A DNA stretch of 64,000 bases, taken from the NCBI RefSeq assembly GCF_041146795.1, contig NC_135175.1:31189075-31253074 (forward strand), written 5' to 3'. The translations under genes were made by a program, and so were the position numbers. Each line of letters opens with the position of its first letter. Positions within the stretch are counted from its first letter, which is position 1. Positions 26,763 through 38,000 of the stretch are shown piece after piece. Source of the stretch: Maylandia zebra (taxonomy: Eukaryota > Chordata > Actinopteri > Cichliformes > Cichlidae). Below the pieces are notes generated by a model. It was not told the origin of the DNA, made no database searches, and worked only from the letters and a program-made list of their open reading frames with translations.

Positions 26763-27425
26763 TTGATCCGGTGTAACATTATGATCACCTGCTTAATATT
26801 GTGTTGGTCCCCATGTTGCTACCAACTGTTCAGTCCATGGATCGGACTTGTTTGTCCAGCACGTCCCACACGTACCTGATTGGATCGAGATCTGGGAAAT
26901 TTGGAAGTCGAGTCAACACCTCAAACTTGTTGCTGTGCTTCTCGAACCATTCCTGAACCATTTTTTGCTTTGTAGCAGTTACAATGCTGAAAGAGACCAC
27001 AGCAGAGGTGGGATCAAGTCATTGTTTTGCAAGTCTCAAGTCTTTATCCTCAAGTCTCAAGTCAAGTCTCAAGTAATGTCAGGCAAGTCAGAGTCAAGTC
27101 TCAAGTCACTGGTGTAAAAGTCCAAGTCAAGTCACAAGTCTTAGAACATTTTTTCAAGTCAAGTCTAAAGTCGTAAAATTAATGACTCGAGTTTTACTCG
27201 AGTCCAAGTCATGTGACTCGAGTCCACACCTCTGGACCACAGCCATCGGGGAATACTGTTTCCATGATGATTGTGGATGAACATGACCCTAAACACTGCT
27301 TAGGTAGGTGGAAAGTGTCAAAATAACATTCACTTTGTTGGCAGGACTCAAATTCCCAGCAGAACATTTCCTGAGGCATCGCACTGCCTCTGCCAAAAAA
27401 TGACTCGTTGGCCTGCAATCTGCCA
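26763..27425 (-). mobile_element. Tc1-like remnant carrying a nested hAT element
   Basis: The left end reads 'acattatgatcacctgctta atattgtgttgg' and the body 'gatcggacttgtttgtccag'. Both are typical of a second fish Tc1 family in reverse orientation. After the nested insertion (27003-27234) the text resumes exactly ('accacagccatcggggaata ctgtttccat'). The right part is lost after about 27420 and no transposase frame survives. Confidence 0.75.
27003..27234. mobile_element. hAT-type MITE nested in the Tc1 remnant
   Basis: The 232-bp element has termini CAGAGGTGGG and CCACACCTCTG (inverted partners). A perfect 8-bp duplication GACCACAG lies at 26995-27002 and 27235-27242. The interior is a run of variants of CAAGTCTCAAGT. 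It has no coding capacity. Joining the Tc1 sequence across it restores that family's usual text, so it inserted after the Tc1 copy. Confidence 0.88.
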
Positions 27426-27610
27426 AAAACATGTCAAACATATGCCTTATGAATACTATCACATCATTTTGACCCAGAAAGAATATTCCTATTACAAGGT
27501 AGAAACTTACGCTTATGGTGACAAGTTAAAACAAGATCTAAGGACCTTTAACTACACTCTTGTATAACTGTTTGACTGTCTGGACAAGTTACACAAACAT
27601 CAATCTAAAT

Positions 27611-28205
27611 ATACACTCACTGGACATTTTATTAAGTACAACTTGCCAGTAATTTGCTAATACTTGCTTTTTCATGGTTTAGATTCAACAACTTGCTGGA
27701 AACATGCTTCAGAGACTTTAGCCCTTATTGACAAGATAGCATCACAGCAGCTGCAGCTTTCTAGGCTGCTGTGATGTGAATCTCCTGTTCCACCACATAC
27801 CAGAGTTGCTCTAATGGACTGAGGTCTGGTGCATGTGGAGGTCACTGGGTAGAGTGAACTCATTGTCATGTTCAAGAAACCAGCTTGAGATGATCTGACA
27901 TTTGTGACATGGTGTGTTACGTCTGTCATAAACATAACATTTTCATCCAGATAACTGCTGCCCACTGGATATTTTCCCTTCTTTGGATCATTTTCTGTAA
28001 GCACTAGAGATGGTTATGTGATAAAATCCCATCACATGAGCAGTTTCTGAAATACTCACGCTAACTATCATGCCACATTCAAAGTCACTTAAATCACCTT
28101 TCTTTATTGATCTGATGCTTGGTTTGAACTTCAGCAGGTTGTCTTGGCTGTGTCCACATGCCCAAATGCACCGAGCTGCTGCCACGTGATTGGCTGATTG
28201 GATAT
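27611..28205 (-). mobile_element. Tc1-like remnant, family of 4060-4565
   Basis: It starts 'atacactcactggacatttt attaagtaca', a decayed terminal repeat of the 'cactttattaggtac' family. Antisense transposase text continues ('gttgctctaatggactgagg', 'gcagtttctgaaatactcac'). The central part is deleted and the frame is broken many times. It lies 300-900 bp upstream of irf9 exon 1. Confidence 0.75.
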
Positions 28206-28527
28206 TTGCGTGTTCCTGGCTGGTTAGTTCATTTCCAGCTCATATATCTGCTTTATTTGTCATGCAGCAATGAGGAACCAGGCCTTACCTGGCCATGAAT
28301 CTGCTTCTTACTTATCGTCCAATTATTTTAGAGCCTTTGAATGTCATTCCTAAACAGGTAATGGAATATTTATTACAATCCCCTTGAATGAAAGGTGAAA
28401 GTCTGCACTTCAGTCATTCAGTCACATCTCCACTGTGCACATACTCAGGGACCTGACTGTCTCTGTGTGTGCTCACTTTCGCCCCCTGGTGTCAGGCTAG
28501 CAGAGCCTTTCTCTAAAACCACGTGAC

Positions 28528-28536
28528 TTCGGGGAA
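28528..28536 (+). promoter_or_regulatory. GAS (STAT-binding) site upstream of irf9
   Basis: TTCGGGGAA is a perfect TTCNNNGAA palindrome about 90 bp upstream of the donor that ends irf9 exon 1. A CACGTGA E-box lies directly before it. GAS sites bind STAT1 dimers and several IRF genes are STAT1-induced. Function here is inferred. Confidence 0.5.
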
Positions 28537-28539
28537 AAG

Positions 28540-28621
28540 GAGCGCCTTCATAGACTGAGCCGCAGAACTAAAGAGGAGAAGACAGTCAGTCCGCAGGCAC
28601 CGCGGAGGAAACACGACCGAG
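28540..28621 (+). other. irf9: Probable noncoding first exon of irf9
   Basis: A block ending GACCGAG|GTAAAC at 28621 gives a clear donor. The next exon begins at 29072, 19 bases before the ATG. The transcription start is not visible in the sequence, so the left end is approximate. Confidence 0.5.
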
Positions 28622-29090
28622 GTAAACGAAACTTAAATCAACTTCCTTAATTTAACACCTTAGCGTCTATATTTGATTTTTTATAAATATAACATGCGGC
28701 GGTGGGAGGATGTTTGCAGCTGCTTTGTTGTTTCCAGACCAGACTCCATTTAAAAAAGACCTAAATTTAGAAAGTTTTTGTCTGTCTTTCTTTTCTTTTC
28801 TTTTTTAATGTGTGTCGACTCTGTTTAAAGACCCGGCTTGAACACGAGGCTTGAACTTGGCTTTTTACGCGAAAGCAAATCGACGTTTATTCATATTTTT
28901 ACACATTTCTTATGTCTAATATTGGATGTTTTTGATGTGCCCAGAGTGAAACTGTGCTATTATTAAAAAATGTGAGGCGGGGTGGGTGTAAGAGGGCATG
29001 TCGGGGCAGTTGATCGTAGTTGTTTGTGTTGATGTTTTGCCGCTGACCCTGAAACTTTGCGGTGTTTTCAGCATTTTTAAAGAAGCAGCG

Positions 29091-32000
29091 ATGGCAGCTG
29101 GGAGAATGCGCTCCACTCGCAGACTGCGCTCCTGGATCGTCGAGCAGGTGTGTGTGGCTGTGTATGTGTGTGTGTGCATGAGTGTGAGAGGGAGGCAGGG
29201 AGAGGGTAAGGACAAATGAAAGAGTGGGGTGGGGGGGAAGGGAAACGGGAAGAGAAAAAGGGTGATTGAGAGGTCACTAACAAACATATATTCATAACTA
29301 TGGGGCTGAAAATGACACCAGCAAAAGTTTAACTTTTCTCTTGTTAGAAAAGCAGCTGCAATTGCATAATCTGCTTAAGCAAATTGTAGGTCAGCTGTGG
29401 AAAAATGCACTTTTCTGTTTCTACTATCATATAAATGTGTTATAGGTGCTTATTGCTACTTTTTATTTTTACAAAACAGTTTAAACCCTTGAAAATGAAC
29501 TAAAGTCATAAACTGAATATCAGGAAATAGCTGATTTTGACTTTAGGCCACAAAATTCTGTGTATAGTGTAGAAGTGATATCAGCTGAAGTTGAGCTCAG
29601 CTGCACTTTCATCAAGTTTATATTTTTTTAGATTAGTTGGTTAAGAAATAAACAGATATTGCTCCAATTATGTGAATGTGTTCTGCTTTTTCTTGCTTTC
29701 TGACATATATAAGTGAAATCAGTGCAAGTGCAAACTTCACTGTTTTTTCTACAAAGACATGCAGAAGAGGTGGCTGGTTAGCAGCCCTGATTTATGTCTG
29801 CAGTTATTCAGCTTTAGGTGAAATTCAGGAAAACTATAAGCTTCTCTAACGTCGCTGTGTTTTTTGGTTTGTTTCAGGTCAGCAGTGGGAAATATCCGGG
29901 GCTGGTGTGGGATGACGAGGCCAAAACCATGTTCCGCATCCCCTGGAAGCACGCGGGGAAACAGGACTTCCGCAAAGACGAAGACGCCGCGATCTTCAAG
30001 GTAGCTCTTGAAATTCTCAAGATTTGCTTTAAATGCCACAAATCTTGTGTGCTTTAAATCTCTGAGATCGCCATCGCTGTCCTCCCCAGGCGTGGGCAGA
30101 GTTCAAGGGGAAGCTGACAGACGGGGGCCAGGACAACCCGGCCGCTTGGAAGACCCGTCTGCGCTGCGCCCTCAACAAGAGTCCTGAGTTTAAGGAGGTG
30201 ATGGACCGAGCCCAGCTGGACATCTCAGAACCGTACAAGGTGTACCGCCTGGTCCCCATCAGCGAGCAAGGTGAGGCTTGACGTACCTACTCAGCATGCT
30301 CTGGCTAGGTCGTAGTACGACTTAGTTATACCTCAGCAGCAAAGCATTTGACTTACCTCAGACCTGATAACCTCGATGACAAAATCAGTCTCGTGGTCAC
30401 ACGAAGGTGGTTAAGTCAACCCAAAACTTCCCAGTGGGTCACATGAGGGCACAGGAGGCAGGACAGACATGTGACAGCAATTACAAAAACATACATGTGA
30501 AGACCAGGCGAGGCCCGAATGTGCAGTGTAAAGATGCTGAATTCAATAATGTAACCATGATATCTTCTGCCAGGGTAGAAATGGGACGTTTTTCTGTAAG
30601 AGCTCTGATAGTTGGTGTTCCCACTTCACTGGCTCAGATGTCTTCCATCTCAAGACATCTGTATTTCATTCAAAATAACTGCTGTTTAAGATTTATTAGC
30701 TCACAGTCTAACACGAGCAGCCCGGTTTCACTCCTGATGGCAGAACAATGCAGGCACACCAGCGCACAAGGACCCTTTGTGGCGGGAATTCAAAGCAGCA
30801 CCATAAATTATACCCCTGCCTTGTTTTACGAAACCAAGGACAAAGTACAATATTTAAAAACTCTCAGTAGGTTTAAGACAATACAGCCCGAAAGCAATGA
30901 AGCAGGCTGGGAGTGTGCGTGAGAGAAAGAGTGTAGTGTTAAAAAGTCTTGTATATGTGCTTTAAAAGGTCAGTAAGACTGGAAAAGCTGGCAAAAATGT
31001 TGAATGTCAAAGTTCTTGGTATCCCTGCTTGATGATGAAGAATAGATCTAAACTACTCCTAAATCAATGTGAAGGTTTGGTGAAGGTATTTCTGTAGAGC
31101 ATGTAAGATAGTTTTATAGTTTTTTCAGAATTGTTGAAAATTTTATACAAGATCAGCTAGCATGCAGCTTAGGCTCCTTGATTTAGTATAAACCTTGTGT
31201 ATTTGATATAATCTCTGAGCCATCAGAGTCTTAAGAGTCTTAAGACTACAGACTCTCTACCTACACACAGGAAGTGGTGACCCTTTTTCAGAGAATTGTT
31301 AGGTCACTAAGTGGTGGGCGCCGGTATGCGTTGTTCTCTTATCTGGAGCATATGTTAGCATGGCACTGTGGCCCGGTAATGTTGGAGTCCCACAAATAAG
31401 AAGGTTGCAGTGAGATTGCAGATATGCAGATATGCAATCTCACTGCTTTGAAGTATCTGCAACCACTTGAGTCAGTGGGTGATGAAGTCAGTCTGCAATC
31501 AGTTTACAACTGAATGGGGTCAAGTTGGCATTTACACACAATATCTGTGTTATTGTGTGCAATTATTTCCTCTCTTGCAAAGAGTCATGTAACAAATAAT
31601 TTGCCCTCATTGGTCCAGACTGACTCGGTCTGATTGCAGCACGTCTGTCTGTGTTTATACATTAAGACGGTGATCGCATGGAAAACCAGCTGTTCCACAG
31701 TGATTGCAGTCAGTTGGACTGTTTGTTTGGAGACAGGTTGCCTCCCACCAGGTGATCTGTGTAATCGCCTTGTTATCACAGTTATTAAAATCCCAGAGGT
31801 TAAGGTTATTGGAACCTCTGGTGAGCAGATGCCAGATGCAAAAAAATTCAGTGCAATCGCCTGGCAACCACTGATTTTTCCCAGCCACGATGTTCCTGTC
31901 CTATTTTCATTTAATGTAACTGAGCCAAAAAGACGTGACCCACCCTTATAAGAATGCACATCCAGGGTTAAACACAAAGTTAGCACGATGAGCCTCAACT

Positions 32001-35000
32001 CCTGCTACATAGTACCAGCCTGTGATGATCGTGGCAGGTAAACTGATATTTCAGTTGTAATGTAGGGCAGACCTGCACTCACTCACACAGTCACATGGTC
32101 AGCTTCCATCTGCCAGGTTGGATTTTTATCTCAAGATAATGAGCAACAGTCTTTGCGTCACTTTAACAGCCAAAAAATAAACTGACTTAATCCTGACCTC
32201 TCTGAGTCAGACTGGTGAACTCATTTAAAGCAGGTAGTTTGGGAATACTTGTAGCTCCTCGGGGTTCGTATTTAGTCATGATGGGGGTTAACCTACAAAC
32301 CCATTCTGTTTGCAATACACTTTCACAACAGTCTGTTGCATTTAACGCAACAGTGGATGTTTGCCTGGCTGCCACTTAAAACTGTTCCAGTTATTGATTC
32401 AGAAGCAAAAACAGTTCACGTGCTTTGCCACGCCTGTGCATGCTCATTAAAGTGTAGGGTGAGATGAGCAACTGCAGGCCGGCGATGTCTCAAAATGCAG
32501 CAGCTCTTTTTCTGAGAAACAGAAACCTCAGGAAGCACATGACGACTGCGTCTGTCTCTTCAGGCTGCAGGCGCACAGATCCAGCGCGTTGATTGGTTGG
32601 TTACATCTCAGAGATCGTGTGAAGATTAAGGAAAGATGAACTAAAACTAGTTTCCTCTCACTTTTAGTAAATGCAGTTAGTCAGTTTCTTCTGCTCTTAA
32701 TGTGGAGGAGCTTTGTAGCTTGTATTCTGAAAGCTACAGTTACTAACAGCTCTGCCATCAATTCTGCTTTTACAAAGACTTATTCTTTTCAGCTTTTCTT
32801 TATCATCATATCACCTCATAAATACTGGATTAAACTATTACTATTATACATGAACCGGTCAGAATATTAGGAACACCCAGAAGCCCACCATCACTAACTA
32901 CAAACTCCATAATTAACGTGAACGAACTGAAAAATTGGATCTAAAAGTTTCCCACGGCTGATGGTAACGTGTTTACAGTTTTGCCCGACTGTTAGCAGGG
33001 CTGGCATCGCCGCTGCTGAAAGCTGATGCCGGGTTTATAGCTTAATAGCTCCTCTGTTTGAGAGAGTTGAATATTTAATCTGTCAGCAGGACGTCACAGA
33101 CCATCAGAAATACTCTGATAAGTTTATCAGCGGAAGCCAGCGAACTTAATGTTAAATGTGCTGCAAAAACAGCCTTTCGTTTTCAGCTGGTTTTAGTTGC
33201 TCGTCCCTGCAAGACTTTTTTAAACTAGCAGAAAAAAATTAATATAATATAATTTTAAATGTCAGAATGAGTGACACCGAAGCAAACCTAAGCAAGAACT
33301 GAAGGAAGGGTAATCAAATGTATGTATATAGGTTTTCTTTGTTGTTGTGGTCGACATTGTTCTCCATTTTTAAAGGTTTGATTCACTAAAATAATTAGAA
33401 TAACCTTTATTTACATCAGAGAAATGATTGTACACATATGACATATAAACGTGGTTTTAATCGGAGTGTTTATCTGCTGTGGGTGCTGGCCACAGTAGAT
33501 GAACAGTAGATGAGAAAATGGAGGTTTAGCTGCGTTAGGTGTTGCAGAGTAAATGTTGCACAATGTACCTGCAGAAACGGGTGAACTTTCTTCTCTATTA
33601 GCGCACGGTTAGTCTGATCACCACTTCCACCTTTTCTGCAGCGTTAAGCCCTCTCGCTGTTTATTTCTCTCACACCTTTTTTTTTAAGTGGCTTTTGGAC
33701 CCGCTGACTCTTGACCTATTTTCTGCTGCTTTGCCTGTTTAATGTCATAAAAGTGCCAAACAAATATGTTAAATGTAGGCCGAAGGGTATTTAAAGCTCT
33801 GCCGTGCCCTCTGCTCTCGTTGTGTTGCAGATGTTTGTCTGTTTCCAGGGAGAAATACCTGGATTCTAGTCTGGATTTATGACCATCTTTTCTTCTGATA
33901 ATCTCCTGCACTTTGGTCTTTGCGTGAACTTTATCTGTTTTTAAGTTACTTTTTTTCAACTTTTCTTTACTTTAGATTTTATTTTAATCACTGGAAAGTC
34001 TTAAAAAGTAAACAAGACATGCAACACAATCAGTCACATGTTAAAACAGAGAAACAGACATTATTAAACACATTTTAATAAAAGCCTATAAATCAGAGAC
34101 ATGACAGAGATGGATGGAGAAGGAAAATACTTAGAAAGAAGTTCCTCTTTTAATCATTGCGTGTAGTTCTGCTGTGTCTTATCGTTTCTTTAAAAAAATG
34201 ATAAATATATTTTAAAACATCTGCTTTTGATTTTAAGCCAAAAAAAATTATCAGTAACTTTCTTTCCAGATGTCTGACTTCTTTTATACAATTCATACTT
34301 GACCTTAAAGTTATTAGTTATATATTTTAACTGTTTAAACATGTCCTCTGCTGCTTAACCAGGTTCAGATTAGTTATTTTTACTTTCTTTAACCTTCATT
34401 TAATCAGCAAGTTAAAGCACTTTGAATTTACATCTGTTTTGTAAGATTGCTCCGGGTCAGGATAAGGTGCGTTAACTTCGCGTATTTCATTTTGATAGCA
34501 GGAGAAACTAGAGCATCGCTGTCAGAAACATGCAAATTCCACACAGTATCCGGCCACCGCGCTGCTAAATACTGATTCAGTTACTGCTATCAGGGCTGCT
34601 GCTCACAGATGTTTTCGATAAATGGTCAGTTTGTCAGTCGATAAACTGGTTGGTCCCTGAGATTTACAAAGTGGGTATCTCTGTTATTTGGGAGGTCTGC
34701 AATTTGATGCCTGGGTCCTCCAGGCTGCATGTCAAAGTCATCTGGGGTGATACACTCACACTTGATTCCTGAATTAGGCTTCAGTGGGCAATCTACGCGT
34801 AACCTGATGCACACTTTGATAGGAATGTAACCACGTGTCGGGTCGATGCAGCGAAGGATTAAGAGGCGTCTGAGGCATCAAAAAAAGCACTTGTGTGAAA
34901 CGATGTAGTAGAAAGTTCTTCAGGCAGAACGGCACCAATCAATATACTGCACAGTCCTCAGGAAATATGTGAGATTTCCAAAATAAAAGCCCCCAGTTAT

Positions 35001-38000
35001 TTATAGAGATTTATCATCATGCTTTAGGGCTGAGGTGTCAAACTCCAGCCCTCGAGAGCTACTGTCCTGCAGCTTTTAGATGCATCCTTACTGCAACACA
35101 GCTGAATCAATTGGTTGGATTACCTCTTCAGCCAACAAGTTTGGCAAAGGCCTGATAACAAGCCATTCGTTTGATTCTGGTGTGTCGGAACAAGGATGTG
35201 TCTGAAAGCTGCAGGACAGTAGCTCTCGAGGGCTGGAGTTGGAGACCCCTGCTGTAGGGTGCCAACCACATGTGGCAGCGCTCTCATATAAAGTGTCAAT
35301 CACAGCCTTGCAGGATTTAGGCTAAATAACATTTTATGTTAAATGTGCATCCTGGCATTTAAGGAGGTGTACATTTTTTCTTCATTTTCATCTACAGAGC
35401 TACTAAAATAAGGCTTCTCCCTGTATTGGCTCTTCCTGCAGCCTGTTGTAGCCACAGTTATGTACATTATGCTCATGCATGCAATGACCGGAGCCAGTGA
35501 TTCATAACTTAAGAGTAATCATTTGATCATTACACTTTTTCGCTTATAAAATCTCTAAATATTCACTTCACGGCACTAGGACCAGTGGAAAAACAAAGCC
35601 CGACATTTGGGAAGCTCAAACCATCGAACGCTTCCCCATCAATTAAGGTGGCACTCTGGTGAGATAGCATGGGGAAGTACTGACAAAAACACATTTAACT
35701 GATTTAAATGTCAGTAAATCCATCTGTTCTGTATTTTTTCTTCATTTTCTCAGCATGAGACTTTGTAAAACTAATTTCGTGGTGCGCTTAAAGGGCTGCA
35801 GAAGACCAGTGCGACTCACTTTGCATTATTGTCGTATTTTAAAGCTGCTATAAAAATAAACTGTCTGTGCATCACCATTCAGAGGTCAAAGTACAAACAT
35901 GACGGAGCCTGACGGAGTTTATCTTTGGCTATTATTTTGGTAATTACATGGAAAATAGAATAAACATCTGCAGAGCTGTTTGTGTGCTAGTTCTAGTGAG
36001 GACATTTAATCAAAGACTTTTTATTTTGCCAAATGAGTCAAATTCTCGTGGAAGCAATGGGGCCGAAGAGCACTAAAACGACTCAAAAGTAAAAACAGCC
36101 GGTTGTTTTCAGCTGCTTCACGAGTGTTTCCTCTGTGTGCGTTTAGGTGTGGTGGTGCCTGAAAAGAAGAGCAGAGAAAAAGCCTCCAGGAGGTCGAAAA
36201 GGAGGAGAAGCGATTCAGACAGCGACGCCGCCAGTGATGACAAACAGATAAAGAGGGAAGAAGCCACGTCTCAGCTGGTGGGTTTATAGGATGTGGGGCG
36301 TATGCCGAGTCATTTTAGCCTCAATGTTTGCTCCGAGATAGGAGAGCATCTGATAGCATCTCGAAGCCCTGCAGTATCAAACGCTGTTTGCCATTTCTGT
36401 GTAGTTTGAATTATAGATGTTGGTGTAATGACTCCTTCCTGCCTGCTGGAGCTCAGCTAATCTGAGCATCTGAGAGGCAAATTAACAGTGACTTAAAAGC
36501 TGCGCAGCATAAACAACATAATTGAAGTGAACCGAACTGAAGTTCATAAATACTGATTACATTTTTTTTTGTCTGATTCTCAGTATGTCGAGGAAAGCCC
36601 GGTCCAGACGGAGGAGCCCACTCAGTGCCCCACCTTCATTCAGACGGACTGTGAGTTTAACTGTCTTTGTAATCTGATTACTTCTGATTACTTCTAATTA
36701 CTTCTTCGTAATCGGGATTTTTTCATATGTATAGAGTTAGCGATGCGAGGAGTATCCTATGATTTGCCCTCACATTTGTTCTCTTTTCCATCTAAAAAGA
36801 TCTAAAAGATCCATTTGAATCGTGATCTCTGGCTTCCTCAAATGTAAACAATGAGTTAATTCTCCATTTCACACAGTTGAAGGCTTCGCCTGTAGCCCAC
36901 ACAAATAGTATCTCAGAAACTTGTTTACACCACTGGAAAAAAGGTATTTTTTTGTCATTCGTAAATCAAAATTTTAGGTTATTGAGTCCACTCAATAACC
37001 TAAAATTTAGATTTTCGAATTTCAAGTTCTTTCCTCAGTTTCAAGTAATTTCATCAGTAGTTTGAGAGACATAACAACGTGAAACTTTGACTTACGAACG
37101 ACAGAAATTGGTTTAAAGTTTTTTTTCACTGGTGGAAATAAGTTTCCATATTTCACACGTTAAGAAAACTTTGCTTTGAGTTTGACGGAGGATCTAAAAG
37201 TTAAGCCAAAGGGACAAATTTCCTTTCTGTCTGAGTCCGTGTTTTCCTGTGATCCTGTGAGGCTGCAGTCACAGTCTTTGCTTTGTAAAAATCATATTTG
37301 CACTTCGAGGACGAGCAGGTCTGTCGCTGCCTCTGAAATCAGGTCATGTCCGAGGAGAAATCTAATCGCTGACCTTGGGTCGGGCGATTTTATTTATACG
37401 CCACATGTAGCACGTATACAGGTGTCAGTGTGCTTAAAACTAAAAACATAAAATCCTGTGTAGGTCTGCTGTTCCTTAACCCTCTCAGGCTCAGATGAAC
37501 TCTTTTGTTGCTAATGCACAACCAAGTCCTGCAGTGGTACTTCTGAGTAAAAAAACCTCATAAAATATGTGCGTGGGGTAATCAGGTTGTTAGTTTGTAA
37601 CTGTTGCAAATCGGCAACGCCTGCCTCGAGAGGGTTAAGGCAGTAAAAACTAAACAAACTTTACAAAGAAGTAACATACAAGCCTACACACGCACATTGT
37701 GAAGCAAATGGATTACTGCAGTGTAACCTTGTGTTCTTATTTCATCATGTGTTTACATTTCAACTAACAAATCAAACTCACAGGCGACCAAAAGAAGCCG
37801 CTGATGTAACTGTTTTATGTCCCTTCAGCGGTCGATGAGATCAGGTTGGACGTGCGGATTGAGGAGAGTGTGACCGCTCCCGTAGGAGGTAATAAAGCAT
37901 TTACAGCTGAGCAGGCTGTGATATGCTGGGTTCAGAGTCATGAACCCAGTCACGACCTGCTGTGAAAACACTGAGTGTTGTTGGCTCGAGAAGATAACGA

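Noticed and set aside
30407-30922. 171-codon plus-strand frame in irf9 intron 4
   Set aside because: No recognisable domain, no splice fit with irf9 and composition like the surrounding intron; chance open frame.
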